A DNA stretch of 64,000 bases from assembly GCF_012849095.1 (NCBI RefSeq), contig NZ_CP051680.1:1178001-1242000 (forward strand). The letters are read 5' to 3'. Both the position numbers and the translations under genes were made by a program. Below the pieces are notes generated by a model. It ran no database searches and had not been told where the DNA came from. It saw nothing but the letters and a program-made list of their open reading frames with translations. Source of the stretch: Cohnella herbarum. Lineage in GTDB: Bacteria; Bacillota; Bacilli; Paenibacillales; Paenibacillaceae. This document shows positions 16,376 to 25,096 of this stretch, piece after piece (position 1 is the stretch's first letter; the number at the start of each line of letters is the position of its first letter).

Positions 16376-18184
16376 ATGCACAATTCGGCGGAAAAGTATT
16401 TAATGTTGCTAAATAAATGGGGGATAAACGCGGAAAGCCGCGCCGAGATTGAGGTTTCGGCCGACGAAGTCGCAAGCGCGCTGTTCTGCACGCCTCGAAA
16501 CGCGAAGATCATTATCCGCAAACTCGTGGATGAAGGTTTGATTTCTTGGCATCCCGGCCGAGGGCGAGGCAATGTTTCGCGGCTTGCGTTTCTAGGGGAT
16601 AAGAACGAACTCTTGATGAATTGGGCACAAGAAATGGCGCGTAAAGGAGAGTACAAGCAGGCGTTCGAACTGCTGCGATCGAACAGCGACGGAACGATGG
16701 CGACCGATCGATTCGTTCATTGGCTCAACGATCATTTCGGTTATCAAGCCGAGCATACGAACGGCAATCATTCGGCGGACACGTTGAGATTTCCGGTATA
16801 TATGCCGTTATTGACGACAGATCCGTCGAGAGTCTACTGCGCTTTCGATTCGCACGTCATTAGGCAAGTGTTCGATCGTCTGGTAGAGTACGATCATTAT
16901 ACGGGCAATATCCTACCCGGCTTAGCTCATGCATGGGAATCCAACTTGGAAGCAACGGAATGGACGTTCCACCTTCGTAAAGGCATTCGATTCCACCATG
17001 GCAGGGAGCTTCGGCCCGAGGACGTGAAGTTTACGCTGGAACGGGTACGCGATGACACTCCGCAGAAGTGGTTAACGCGCGAACTTCTTAGAGTGGATTG
17101 CATCTCCCCGCGATCGGTTCGCATCGTATTGAATCGCCCGAATCATATCTTTCTGAGGTATGTCGGCACGGCGGGGCTATCGATCTTGCCGCAAGAGTTA
17201 GTGCAAGCCGATGAAGCGGCATTCTGGCATAAACCGATAGGAACGGGACCTTTCCGGTTCATCCAATGGACACAGGATTGCTGCGAGTTGGCGGCTAACC
17301 CCGACTATTATTCCGGCCGCGCTCATCTTGATCGCGTGATTATCGCTTTCATGCCGGAAGAAACCGCGAAACTTTCCAAGGGCGCCCATTGGCAGCAACT
17401 CGTTCATAATCAGAATCAGATGGATCAAAGCGAAAGCGACAGCGACAGGTGGAACAAGCTGGAGTCCTTATGTCGCGGGTGCATGATGATTTCTTGGAAT
17501 ATGAAGAAGCAAGGGCCTCAACAAGCCTATGGATTTAGACGCGCCTTCGAACTCATGTTGAACAGGAAGCAGTTGATCGAAGATCTGGGCGAGGAAAGAA
17601 TGTATCCGGCGAGAGGTTTCCGCCCTACCGAGCTTACTCCTCACATGGAAGAAGAGTCGGACGCCGATGAAGCGAAAAGATTGTTAGCGGAGTCAGGCTA
17701 TGTTGGCGAGGAGATTATCCTGTGTACTTACGGATCCAATGAAACGGACGCGAGATGGATCGAAAGACGTTGCGCTGAATTCGGAATTAATCTGAAAGTT
17801 CAGACGGAGACGTATTTTACCGTAAGGAAACCGAGAGTGGTGCCTAACGTGGACGGGATACTGTTTAATGTCATCTTCGCCGTAGATGAAGTATGCGAGA
17901 TCGAGAACTACGAACAGTCGGGGAATTTTCTGAGGGAGCATCTTCATCCGCGAATGCATCAATGGATTTTGGAGCAGATCGACCTATCGCTAGCTAGCAG
18001 GGATCCGCAATTCCGGCGTCGCGTCTTAGACGGCATCGAAGATCGACTGCGGGAGGAATCGCATGTTTGTTTCCTCCTTCATAAGAAGCAAAGTACTTTT
18101 AGTCATCCTTCGGTCAAGGGAGTAGGGCTTAACTCGTTAGGGTGGATGGACTTCAAAGAGATTTGGTTGCAAAACGCGCAATGA
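16376..18184 (+). CDS. SgrR-family regulator: HTH plus periplasmic-binding-protein-like domain
   Basis: About 602 residues. The N-terminal ~110 residues form an SgrR-type winged helix (EVSADEVASALFCTPRNAKIIIRKLVDEGLISW). The rest is a family 5 extracellular solute-binding fold without a signal peptide (FDRLVEYDHYTGNILPGLAHAWE, TEWTFHLRKGIRFHHGRELRPEDVKFTLERV, IGTGPFRFIQW, GFRRAFELMLNRKQLIEDL). SgrR-like proteins sense a cytoplasmic ligand and regulate adjacent transport genes, but no transporter is adjacent here. GGGGAGG lies ten bases before the ATG; an overlapping TTG one codon earlier is also possible. The gene is single. Confidence 0.86.
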   Translation: MHNSAEKYLMLLNKWGINAESRAEIEVSADEVASALFCTPRNAKIIIRKLVDEGLISWHPGRGRGNVSRLAFLGDKNELLMNWAQEMARKGEYKQAFELLRSNSDGTMATDRFVHWLNDHFGYQAEHTNGNHSADTLRFPVYMPLLTTDPSRVYCAFDSHVIRQVFDRLVEYDHYTGNILPGLAHAWESNLEATEWTFHLRKGIRFHHGRELRPEDVKFTLERVRDDTPQKWLTRELLRVDCISPRSVRIVLNRPNHIFLRYVGTAGLSILPQELVQADEAAFWHKPIGTGPFRFIQWTQDCCELAANPDYYSGRAHLDRVIIAFMPEETAKLSKGAHWQQLVHNQNQMDQSESDSDRWNKLESLCRGCMMISWNMKKQGPQQAYGFRRAFELMLNRKQLIEDLGEERMYPARGFRPTELTPHMEEESDADEAKRLLAESGYVGEEIILCTYGSNETDARWIERRCAEFGINLKVQTETYFTVRKPRVVPNVDGILFNVIFAVDEVCEIENYEQSGNFLREHLHPRMHQWILEQIDLSLASRDPQFRRRVLDGIEDRLREESHVCFLLHKKQSTFSHPSVKGVGLNSLGWMDFKEIWLQNAQ

Positions 18185-18316
18185 TCGATCCCGGTAGGAT
18201 GCTTCATTGTTAATGAAAGCTCGACAAATATTGGCGTTCGTTGCAACGCTATGAAATGTTTGACGTAATCTCTATAATAAAGTCATTATCGTTTTTTACA
18301 GAGAGGATTAAAGCCG

Positions 18317-20548
18317 ATGAATTTCGCGAGCAAGCTAGTTCAGAAGGTCAAAGATCGTTTCGTGCAGCATAAACTCAAATCGTATACGGACAAACTGCGG
18401 GATATCGGCGCATTGAATATGCAATCATGGGACGATCATAAATTGCAGGCCGAATCGTTAAAGCTGAAAAGCAAAGCGCAAAGCGGAGTTCCATTGGACG
18501 AGTTTCTCGTGGAAGCCTACGCGCTCGCCGGAGAAGCGGCCAGTCGGGTGCTTGGAATGCGGCCGTTCGACGTGCAATATATGGCGGGCGTCGCCCTTCA
18601 CGAAGGACATTTGGTCGAAATGCAAACGGGCGAAGGCAAGACGCTTGCCGCCGTTATGCCTGCATACTTGAATGCTCTGCAAGGCAAAGGCGTACATGTT
18701 CTTACGTTCAACGATTATTTGGCGGGGCGGGATGCCCAGTGGATGGGCCCGGTCTATCGCTACCTCGGATTAACCGTAGGTTTCGTTAAGGATGGGATGT
18801 CTACGGAAGAGAAACAGCAAGCTTACGCAGCGGACATTACTTACGTGACGGCCAAGGAAGCAGGATTCGATTATTTGCGCGATACGATCGCGATGAATGC
18901 GAAAGATATCGTCCATCGTCCGTTTCACTACGCGATCGTGGATGAAGCCGATTCGCTCTTGATCGATGAAGCGAGAGTCCCTCTCGTGATCGCAGGAGAA
19001 GTCGCTACGACGGGCGGTGACGGTAGCCGAATGGCTAATTTGGCGAGGCAGCTGACGCTCGGGGAGGATTACGACTTCGACGAGAACAAGCGCAACGTGT
19101 TCCTGACGGAAGCCGGAGCCGAGAAAGCCGAGCAGCTCTTAAGAAGCGGCAACTTATACGAATCGCATAATAGTCATTTGTTAACGGCATTAAATTGTGC
19201 CCTACACGCGGAATCGTTGTTAAAGCGAGACGTGGACTACATGATTCGCGACGGAAAGCTGGAACTGATTGATCTCTATACGGGGCGGATCGCGGAGAAC
19301 AGACATTGGCCGGATGGCCTGCAAGCCGCCGTGGAAGCGAAGGAAGGCATGGTAACGAAGTCGTCCGGTAAAATATTGGGAACGATCACGCTGCAGCATT
19401 TGCTGAGTCTGTACCCTAAGATCAGCGGAATGACCGCGACCGCGCAGGATTCCGCCGACGAATTCGAAGAAACCTACGGTTTAAGCGTAGTCGAAATTCC
19501 GCCGAACCGGCCAAGAATCCGCATCGACTACGAAAGCCGTATTTATACCCATAAAGAAGCGAAGCTTAAAGCGCTGGTGAAAGAGATTGCCGAAGTACAT
19601 GCCACGAAGCGGCCGATATTGATCGGAACGAGCAGCGTCGAAGAATCCGATCAATTGGCAGAGCAATTGAAACAGGCGGGCGTCCCTTGCCACGTGTTGA
19701 ACGCGAAGAACGACGAGAAGGAAGCCGAGATCGTCGCCAAGGCCGGAGAGCTAGGCGCGGTAACGGTATCCACGAACATGGCGGGACGCGGCGTCGATAT
19801 CCGGCTAGGCGGCGGAGAGCCGAAGCAAGCGGAAGAAGTGGCCAAGTTAGGCGGTCTATACGTCATCGGCACGCATATGAATGAGAGCGCAAGGATCGAT
19901 AATCAATTAAGAGGCCGCGCGGGCAGGCAAGGAGATCCGGGTTCGTCTCGCTTCTATGTTTGCTTGGAGGACGAGCTGATCAGCCGTTTCGGTATCGAGA
20001 AGGCGATTCCAGCCGGCTATCGGACGAAGAAACAGGACGAACAACTGGAAGCGTCCGTATTCCATAAGAAGACGGACCACATTCAACGGGTCGTCATGGG
20101 GCAAAATTTCGAGATGCGCAAGACGTTAAACAAGTACTCCGACATGGTCGAAGAGCAGCGCCGGATTCATCAGCTGCAGCGCGAAGAGGTATTGCACAAC
20201 GACGATTCGATGAGCGCAGCGGAGAAGTACGCCAGACTGTACCACATCGACCGGGGCTGGTCGGATCATCTGGCATACGTTTCCTATATTCGCGAGGGAA
20301 TTCACTTGGAAAGCTTGGCGAACCGAAATCCTGTCGACGAATTCCATCACCGGATCATTCACGCATTCGAACAGTTGCCGGATAAGATAGAGAAGGAAAC
20401 GGCTAAGTCGTTAAGCAAGCTGAACGCCAAGGACTCTCAGGATCAGATCGATTGGGAGAAGGAAGGGTTGAAGGTGCCTTCCCGTACGTGGACCTATATT
20501 ATCCAAGACCAGTTCATGGAGAAGAAAACGAACATTTTCGGCTTATAG
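18317..20548 (+). CDS. secA2: SecA2-like preprotein translocase ATPase
   Basis: A 743-residue SecA homologue. Nucleotide-binding domain 1 shows MQTGEGKTLAA (Walker A) and IVDEADSLLIDEAR (Walker B/DEAD). The preprotein cross-linking region and domain 2 include TGRIAENRHWPDGLQAAVEAKEG, TSSVEESDQLAEQL, TNMAGRGVDIRLGGG and NQLRGRAGRQGDPGSSRF. It is ~100 residues shorter than housekeeping SecA and lacks the C-terminal Cys-rich zinc-binding tail, as accessory SecA2 proteins do. No secY2, asp or glycosyltransferase genes are near, so it probably works with the main SecYEG on a subset of exports. A TATAAT lies ~40 bases upstream of the start. Confidence 0.85.
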   Translation: MNFASKLVQKVKDRFVQHKLKSYTDKLRDIGALNMQSWDDHKLQAESLKLKSKAQSGVPLDEFLVEAYALAGEAASRVLGMRPFDVQYMAGVALHEGHLVEMQTGEGKTLAAVMPAYLNALQGKGVHVLTFNDYLAGRDAQWMGPVYRYLGLTVGFVKDGMSTEEKQQAYAADITYVTAKEAGFDYLRDTIAMNAKDIVHRPFHYAIVDEADSLLIDEARVPLVIAGEVATTGGDGSRMANLARQLTLGEDYDFDENKRNVFLTEAGAEKAEQLLRSGNLYESHNSHLLTALNCALHAESLLKRDVDYMIRDGKLELIDLYTGRIAENRHWPDGLQAAVEAKEGMVTKSSGKILGTITLQHLLSLYPKISGMTATAQDSADEFEETYGLSVVEIPPNRPRIRIDYESRIYTHKEAKLKALVKEIAEVHATKRPILIGTSSVEESDQLAEQLKQAGVPCHVLNAKNDEKEAEIVAKAGELGAVTVSTNMAGRGVDIRLGGGEPKQAEEVAKLGGLYVIGTHMNESARIDNQLRGRAGRQGDPGSSRFYVCLEDELISRFGIEKAIPAGYRTKKQDEQLEASVFHKKTDHIQRVVMGQNFEMRKTLNKYSDMVEEQRRIHQLQREEVLHNDDSMSAAEKYARLYHIDRGWSDHLAYVSYIREGIHLESLANRNPVDEFHHRIIHAFEQLPDKIEKETAKSLSKLNAKDSQDQIDWEKEGLKVPSRTWTYIIQDQFMEKKTNIFGL

Positions 20549-20551
20549 ACG

Positions 20552-20580
20552 ATGCTGAAAACCTGATTTTTTGAACACGC
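20552..20580 (+). repeat. Remnant end of the fold-back repeat found at 54.4-54.6 kb
   Basis: The stretch from TGCTGAAAACCTG to TTTTTTGAACACGC matches the right end of the fold-back element (TGCTGAAAACCGG, ACTTTTTGAACTCGC) closely apart from a few substitutions and an extra base. No matching left end is visible here, so it looks like a decayed solo end. Confidence 0.5.
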
Positions 20581-20603
20581 ATATGTAGGAAAGAGGGAAC
20601 GGG

Positions 20604-21920
20604 ATGAACGTACGCAAAATGAGGCTGTACGATACGGAAAATATCTACTCTGGCGAAGACCGCGACGAATACGAGAAGGATTATGCCAGACTCATTCAAT
20701 CGCCGGCGTTCAGAAGATTGCAAGGCAAGTCTCAAGTGTTCGGCGCGGGATCCGGGGATTACTACCGAACGAGACTTACCCATTCGCTCGAGGTATCCCA
20801 GATTGCCAGAGAAGTCGCGCGTCGATTGGTTAAACAATTCGAGTACTTGTCGAAGAAGGAGCACCCGGGCCTGATGATCGACCCCGATGTGGTGGAGTGC
20901 GCTTCGCTGGCTCATGATCTAGGCCATCCTCCGTTCGGCCACAAGGGGGAAGAGGTGCTGAACCGCCTTCTTCAGGTAGAGCATGGTTTGAAGTACGAAG
21001 GTAACGCGCAGAACTTCCGGATTCTGATGTTTCTGGAGAAACGGGCGGGAAGCGGCAGCGGTTTGGACCTAACGGCTTCCGTGCTGCTTGCCATTAACAA
21101 ATATCCGCAATGCATAGATGAGCCCGGGAGACTGAAAGGCGTCTATCGCAAGGAATGGGAAGGAATCGAGCACTTGCGCCAAGTATGGGGGATGCCAGGC
21201 AACATGGCGACGCTGGAAGCTCAGCTCATGGACTTGTGCGACGATATCGCTTATTCCACCCACGATCTGGAAGACGGAATCCGGGCAGGCAAGATTCAGA
21301 TGGATCGGGTGTTTTTCGAAGACGACCGGCTTGTCGCTCACGTGCTTAAAGAAATAACGGACGACCCGAGCTATTCCGAGTCGAATTGGGACAACGTGGA
21401 TCAAGCCGCAATGGTCAAGCAGGTTCTCATGAATTACTTCGAGCAATGGGAAACGATATACGCGGAGTGCGATCGCGAGCCCTCGCGAACGCGGCGTGAA
21501 ATGAAGGCTCGGTGGGTGCGCCGATTCGCGAGCGAAGTCGGCATCATCGATGATCCCGAGACGGGATGGAAGAAGGTTACGTTAGTCCGCGAAGGCAAAC
21601 AAAACTTGGAGCTGATGCGAACGATCGAAATCTTGAAGAAGCTTGCGTGGGTGACGTTAATTAAAGATTTCAGGGTTCAGCGGCTCCATAAGCGAAGCGA
21701 AGTGATGATCGAACGGCTATGGGGGAGCTTCAAGAAAGAGGAGACGGGTCGCTTGATCATTCCGCCGGATTGGGTGGAAAGCTACGAGGCGCAGAAAGAA
21801 AAATGGCCATGGGAAAGGCTTGCGGCCGATTATATCTCGGGCATGACGGATGCTTACGCCGAGAAAGTATACGCCGAATTTTTCGCTAGCCGCTCGGGTT
21901 CGATCTACGAAAGGGATTAA
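20604..21920 (+). CDS. dgt: dGTP triphosphohydrolase-like HD domain protein
   Basis: A 438-residue HD-domain protein of the deoxyguanosinetriphosphate triphosphohydrolase family, which releases triphosphate from dGTP or other dNTPs. Metal-binding residues are visible in RLTHSLEVSQIAREV and LAHDLGHPPFGHKGEEVL, and the second part in LEAQLMDLCDDIAYSTHDLEDG. The N-terminal FRRLQGKSQVF block is also family-typical. ATG is preceded by AAAGAGGGA. It follows secA2 by 55 bases with a decayed repeat in between. It may set dNTP pools; the true substrate is not readable. Confidence 0.87.
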   Translation: MNVRKMRLYDTENIYSGEDRDEYEKDYARLIQSPAFRRLQGKSQVFGAGSGDYYRTRLTHSLEVSQIAREVARRLVKQFEYLSKKEHPGLMIDPDVVECASLAHDLGHPPFGHKGEEVLNRLLQVEHGLKYEGNAQNFRILMFLEKRAGSGSGLDLTASVLLAINKYPQCIDEPGRLKGVYRKEWEGIEHLRQVWGMPGNMATLEAQLMDLCDDIAYSTHDLEDGIRAGKIQMDRVFFEDDRLVAHVLKEITDDPSYSESNWDNVDQAAMVKQVLMNYFEQWETIYAECDREPSRTRREMKARWVRRFASEVGIIDDPETGWKKVTLVREGKQNLELMRTIEILKKLAWVTLIKDFRVQRLHKRSEVMIERLWGSFKKEETGRLIIPPDWVESYEAQKEKWPWERLAADYISGMTDAYAEKVYAEFFASRSGSIYERD

Positions 21921-21930
21921 TATTTCCGCT

Positions 21931-21962
21931 TGACCCTGACAGTAATGTCAGGGTTTATACTT
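21931..21962 (+). promoter_or_regulatory. MerR-type promoter with operator dyad
   Basis: TTGACC (-35) and TATACT (-10) are separated by 20 bases, longer than the normal 17. The spacer is filled by the dyad ACCCTGAC, AGTAAT, GTCAGGGT. An overlong spacer containing a dyad is the hallmark of promoters twisted open by MerR-family activators; the merR gene starts 33 bases downstream, so autoregulation is expected. Confidence 0.85.
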
Positions 21963-21994
21963 GGTTTGTATCGATCGCCGAAGGGGGAACTAAG

Positions 21995-22345
21995 ATGAAA
22001 ATCGGGGAATTGTCCGCGCGAACCGGAGTTAGCATTCGTTCCTTAAGATATTACGAGCAGCAGAAGCTGCTGACTTCGATTCGGATGGATAACGGTTACC
22101 GGGAATACTCCCCCTTGGCGGAAGAACAAGTCCGTACGATTCGGTTTTATTTGGCGCTTGGCATCTCGACGGAACAAATCGCCAGTTTCCTCACTTGCGT
22201 ATTGAAGAACAAGGAAGCGTTCTGCGAAGAAGTGCTGCCCATCTTCAACTCGAAGCTAAAGGAAATCGACGATCAAATTCATTTGTTAAGCCAGATCAAA
22301 TCGAACCTGGAGGACCGAATTCGATCGATACGGGAAGATCTATAA
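21995..22345 (+). CDS. MerR-family transcriptional regulator
   Basis: A 116-residue regulator: N-terminal winged helix (KIGELSARTGVSIRSLRYYE, NGYREYS), dimerisation coiled coil in the C-terminal half. A conserved cysteine pair (FLTCVLKNKEAFCEEV) near residues 67-79 could sense thiol-reactive or redox signals, but cysteines also occur in metal sensors. The gene lies behind a textbook MerR promoter and 21 bases before a thioredoxin gene, so the pair is likely an autoregulated stress-response operon. Confidence 0.9.
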   Translation: MKIGELSARTGVSIRSLRYYEQQKLLTSIRMDNGYREYSPLAEEQVRTIRFYLALGISTEQIASFLTCVLKNKEAFCEEVLPIFNSKLKEIDDQIHLLSQIKSNLEDRIRSIREDL

Positions 22346-22366
22346 ACCCGGTATTGGAGGAGTGGA

Positions 22367-22684
22367 ATGACTATGTTAGCCGTCAATGAGAACACGTTAC
22401 AGACGAACTTGAAACAACAAGGCGTCACTTTGGTCGATTTCGGGGCGACATGGTGTCCGCCGTGTAAAGTGCTGAAGCCGATTCTGGATGAACTCGGCAA
22501 CGAGTATGGCGACAAACTAACCGTACTCGAAGTAGACTGCGACGAGTCGCCGGATGCTGCATCCGAGTTCGGCGTGATGTCGATGCCGACCGTGATCGCG
22601 TTTCACAACGGCGTTCCGGTCGAGAAGCTGGTCGGGCTTCGCCCGAAGGCGGTTTACGAAAATTTGATCGCCAAATATATGTAA
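22367..22684 (+). CDS. Thioredoxin-family protein with CPPC active site
   Basis: A 105-residue single-domain thioredoxin, cytoplasmic. The active site is WCPPC (Cys30/Cys33) in place of the usual WCGPC; the cis-proline loop is SMPTVIAF, and VDFGATWCPP and LEVDCDESPDAASEFGV fit the fold. A CPPC site usually shifts the redox potential and substrate choice. It overlaps no neighbour, has GGAGGAGTGG upstream, and is co-oriented with the merR gene and followed by a terminator. Confidence 0.9.
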   Translation: MTMLAVNENTLQTNLKQQGVTLVDFGATWCPPCKVLKPILDELGNEYGDKLTVLEVDCDESPDAASEFGVMSMPTVIAFHNGVPVEKLVGLRPKAVYENLIAKYM

Positions 22685-22691
22685 GACAGGG

Positions 22692-22722
22692 AGCCGCGAC
22701 CTCGCGGCTTTTGTTGTTTTTT
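22692..22722 (+). terminator. Terminator of the merR-thioredoxin operon
   Basis: AGCCGCG / CGCGGCT stem with a 4-base loop, followed by TTTTGTTGTTTTTT. Confidence 0.88.
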
Positions 22723-22773
22723 AGCTTAAAATTGCCTATCATGGAAGGAGAGTAGAGAAAGGGGATTCCTTCC

Positions 22774-23535
22774 ATGCAGATCGATTTGACGAATAAGACG
22801 GCGTTAATTACGGGAGCCACCGGGCAACTTGGCCGGGTAATGGCAAGAACGCTGGCGAAGTGCGGGGCTAACATCGCGATCCATTACCGCAGCAATGAAG
22901 CGCAAGCGCTCGAATTGCAGGATGAGATACATTCCTTCGGGAGTCGTGCTGTCATCGTGCAGGCGGACGTTACGAACCTGGAATCTATCCTTGGAATGAA
23001 AGCCGTTATCGAAGAAAACCTAGGTACCGTCGATATCGTCGTCGCTAACGCGGTCGTGCAGTACCAGTGGACGAGCATTCTCGAACAGGCGCCGGAAGAC
23101 TACGCGAGCCAATTCGATTCATGCGTCATGCAGAGCGTATATTTAGCTAAAGCGTTCGCTCCGGCCATGATGGAGCAGAAATGGGGAAGATTCGTAGGAA
23201 TTAATACGGAATGCGTAATGCAAAATTTCCCGACCCAATCGGCATACATTGCCGGCAAGAGGGGGATGGACGGCGTATACCGCGTTCTGGCCAAGGAAAT
23301 CGGCGAACACCAAATTACGGTAAACCAAGTGGCGCCGGGTTGGACGATCAGCGAGCGCGATCGCGCGAACAAAACGGAGCACAGCGAATCCTATGAGCAA
23401 ACCGTACCTCTCAAGCGTAGAGGAACGGATCAGGAGATCGCGAACGCGGTCGCTTTCCTTGCTTCGGATCTGGCGAGCTTTATTACGGGAGCTTACGTAC
23501 CGGTCAGCGGCGGCAACGTCATGCCGTCCATTTAA
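22774..23535 (+). CDS. Short-chain dehydrogenase/reductase (FabG-like), atypical active site
   Basis: A 253-residue Rossmann-fold oxidoreductase. The cofactor motif is TGATGQLGR and the catalytic tyrosine/lysine pair is in SAYIAGK. Two family positions deviate: the serine thirteen residues before the tyrosine is a threonine (INTECVMQ), and the structural NNAG motif reads ANAVV. The C-terminus FLASDLASFITGAYVPVSGG is typical. It may still be active, as Thr can replace Ser in some members. Substrate unknown. Single gene between terminators. Confidence 0.85.
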   Translation: MQIDLTNKTALITGATGQLGRVMARTLAKCGANIAIHYRSNEAQALELQDEIHSFGSRAVIVQADVTNLESILGMKAVIEENLGTVDIVVANAVVQYQWTSILEQAPEDYASQFDSCVMQSVYLAKAFAPAMMEQKWGRFVGINTECVMQNFPTQSAYIAGKRGMDGVYRVLAKEIGEHQITVNQVAPGWTISERDRANKTEHSESYEQTVPLKRRGTDQEIANAVAFLASDLASFITGAYVPVSGGNVMPSI

Positions 23536-23553
23536 AATTTTTGTAACTTATTT

Positions 23554-23590
23554 AGATGATTCCCGTAGTATAGGGAGTCGTCTTTTTTTG
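23554..23590 (+). terminator. Terminator after the SDR gene
   Basis: An 11-bp stem AGATGATTCCC / GGGAGTCGTCT with two G-U pairs, 8-base loop, followed by seven T residues. Confidence 0.85.
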
Positions 23591-23747
23591 CCTATAACCC
23601 GTCTTAGGTCTTAGTTAAGGTCTGGACTTAGAATCATTGTGTATGTCGAGCTCGATCGGTATGCTTATATGGACATTTCATTTATTACGATAACGAAACG
23701 CGTGATGTTCTACAAAATGAGAGAAGCTTTGATAGGAGTATGCAGCC

Positions 23748-24350
23748 ATGGTTCAGGACATCATCGATTATTTACTGGATTTCGGCGTGTGGGGGTTGTT
23801 TATCCATTCCTTCGCCGACGCGGTTTTTTTCCCGGTTCCCGCATTTTTTCTCCAAGTTCCGCTTAGTCTCCTTCACCCTTCGAACGCGCTATGGTTGGCT
23901 ACCGTAGGATACATCGCTTGTTTGATCGGAACGCCGTTCGGATACATGCTCGGGAAGCTGTTAGGCCATTCCGTATTGTATAAATTACTGAAGAAGTCAT
24001 GGGTCGATTCCGCGACGAAAATGTTTCAAAAAAGCGGGGAGACGGCCATTCTTATCGGTTCCTTCACGCCGATCCCATTCAAAGTGTTCACCATCCTATC
24101 CGGGGCAATGAATTTTCCTCTCTGGCGGCTATTGATCTACGCTGCTGTCGGAAGAGCGGTTAAATTCTATGCGGTCGGTGTTTTGTTCTATTTCTACGGC
24201 AAAGCGGCGGAAAACATGGTTCACGACGTCAGCTTGTATATTTTCGCCATAGCCGTTCCCATTATCGTAATCGTGTTATTATGGAGAAAGAAATTAAAGA
24301 ATAAACGCGAGCGCGAGCAAACGATTGCGAACGATATCCATGAAGGCTGA
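23748..24350 (+). CDS. VTT-domain (DedA/YqaA-like) membrane protein
   Basis: A 200-residue integral membrane protein with about five hydrophobic segments. The VTT/DedA signature region is visible: FADAVFFPVPAFF at the first re-entrant loop, then GTPFGYMLGKLLGHSVL and the conserved IGSFTPIPFKVFTILSGAMNFPLWR. Family members act as lipid scramblases or flippases or support membrane homeostasis; which applies here is unknown. A Lys/Arg-rich tail ends the protein. TAGGAG precedes the ATG. It is followed by the hydrolase gene after 11 bases. Confidence 0.85.
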   Translation: MVQDIIDYLLDFGVWGLFIHSFADAVFFPVPAFFLQVPLSLLHPSNALWLATVGYIACLIGTPFGYMLGKLLGHSVLYKLLKKSWVDSATKMFQKSGETAILIGSFTPIPFKVFTILSGAMNFPLWRLLIYAAVGRAVKFYAVGVLFYFYGKAAENMVHDVSLYIFAIAVPIIVIVLLWRKKLKNKREREQTIANDIHEG

Positions 24351-24361
24351 GGTGAGCGTCA

Positions 24362-25072
24362 TTGGAGGTACGGTCTAGTTTCGTCGATCACGATGGAGTT
24401 CGAATCCATTATTTAGTTGCAAACGAGCATTCATCGTCCGTACCTGTCCTCATCTGTCCGGGTTTGTCCGAAACAGCCGAAGAATACATGGAGCTCATGG
24501 AATATTTATCGCCCAGGACGTGCGTCGCTTTGTCGTTCCGCGGCAGGGGACAGAGCAGTACGCCTGATTCGGGGTATGATCTAAAGCCGCATATATCGGA
24601 TATCGAAGCCGTGGTTAGGGATGCACAATTGAATCGCTTTCATCTCTTCGCATATTCGAGAGGCGTATCCTATGCGCTCGGATATGCCGGGAACAACGCT
24701 TCGCAAATCATGTCATTGGTCTTGCAGGATTATCCAGCGGAACACAAGCAGATGCCCGCCGGTTGGGTGGATGAATACATCCATCAATATTTGATTCCGT
24801 TCTCGAGACAAAGAAACATTCGTCCGGAGGCCGTGAGGGGAATCGGAAACGAATCGATTCAGAGAACGCTCGCTTACCCTTTCGATAAGAGAATGCTCGT
24901 CCTGCGAGGAATGCTTGAAGGCAGTCTGTTAGACGACGAGGGAATCAAGCAATACAAATCCATGAACGGCAAACTCAAGGTACAACAGTTCTCCCGGTCG
25001 GGTCATAATATCAGAAGCACGGAGAAGGAATTGTTGTTTCGGGTAATTAGCGATTTTATTAACTTCTCATGA
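24362..25072 (+). CDS. Alpha/beta hydrolase
   Basis: A 236-residue alpha/beta-hydrolase. The oxyanion strand is PVLICPGLSETAEEY, the nucleophile elbow AYSRG (Ser in the G-x-S-x-G position with Ala first), the acid probably Asp in VLQDYPAEH or later, and the histidine in SRSGHNIRS. The start is TTG: GAGGTGA lies seven bases before it and overlaps the end of the VTT gene, so the two are translationally linked. Substrate unknown. Confidence 0.83.
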   Translation: MEVRSSFVDHDGVRIHYLVANEHSSSVPVLICPGLSETAEEYMELMEYLSPRTCVALSFRGRGQSSTPDSGYDLKPHISDIEAVVRDAQLNRFHLFAYSRGVSYALGYAGNNASQIMSLVLQDYPAEHKQMPAGWVDEYIHQYLIPFSRQRNIRPEAVRGIGNESIQRTLAYPFDKRMLVLRGMLEGSLLDDEGIKQYKSMNGKLKVQQFSRSGHNIRSTEKELLFRVISDFINFS

Positions 25073-25096
25073 AAAAAGTTACAACGCAAAGCTCGA

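Noticed and set aside
23639..23866. Frame upstream of the VTT gene
   Set aside because: It overlaps the VTT gene out of frame and is explained by the intergenic region.
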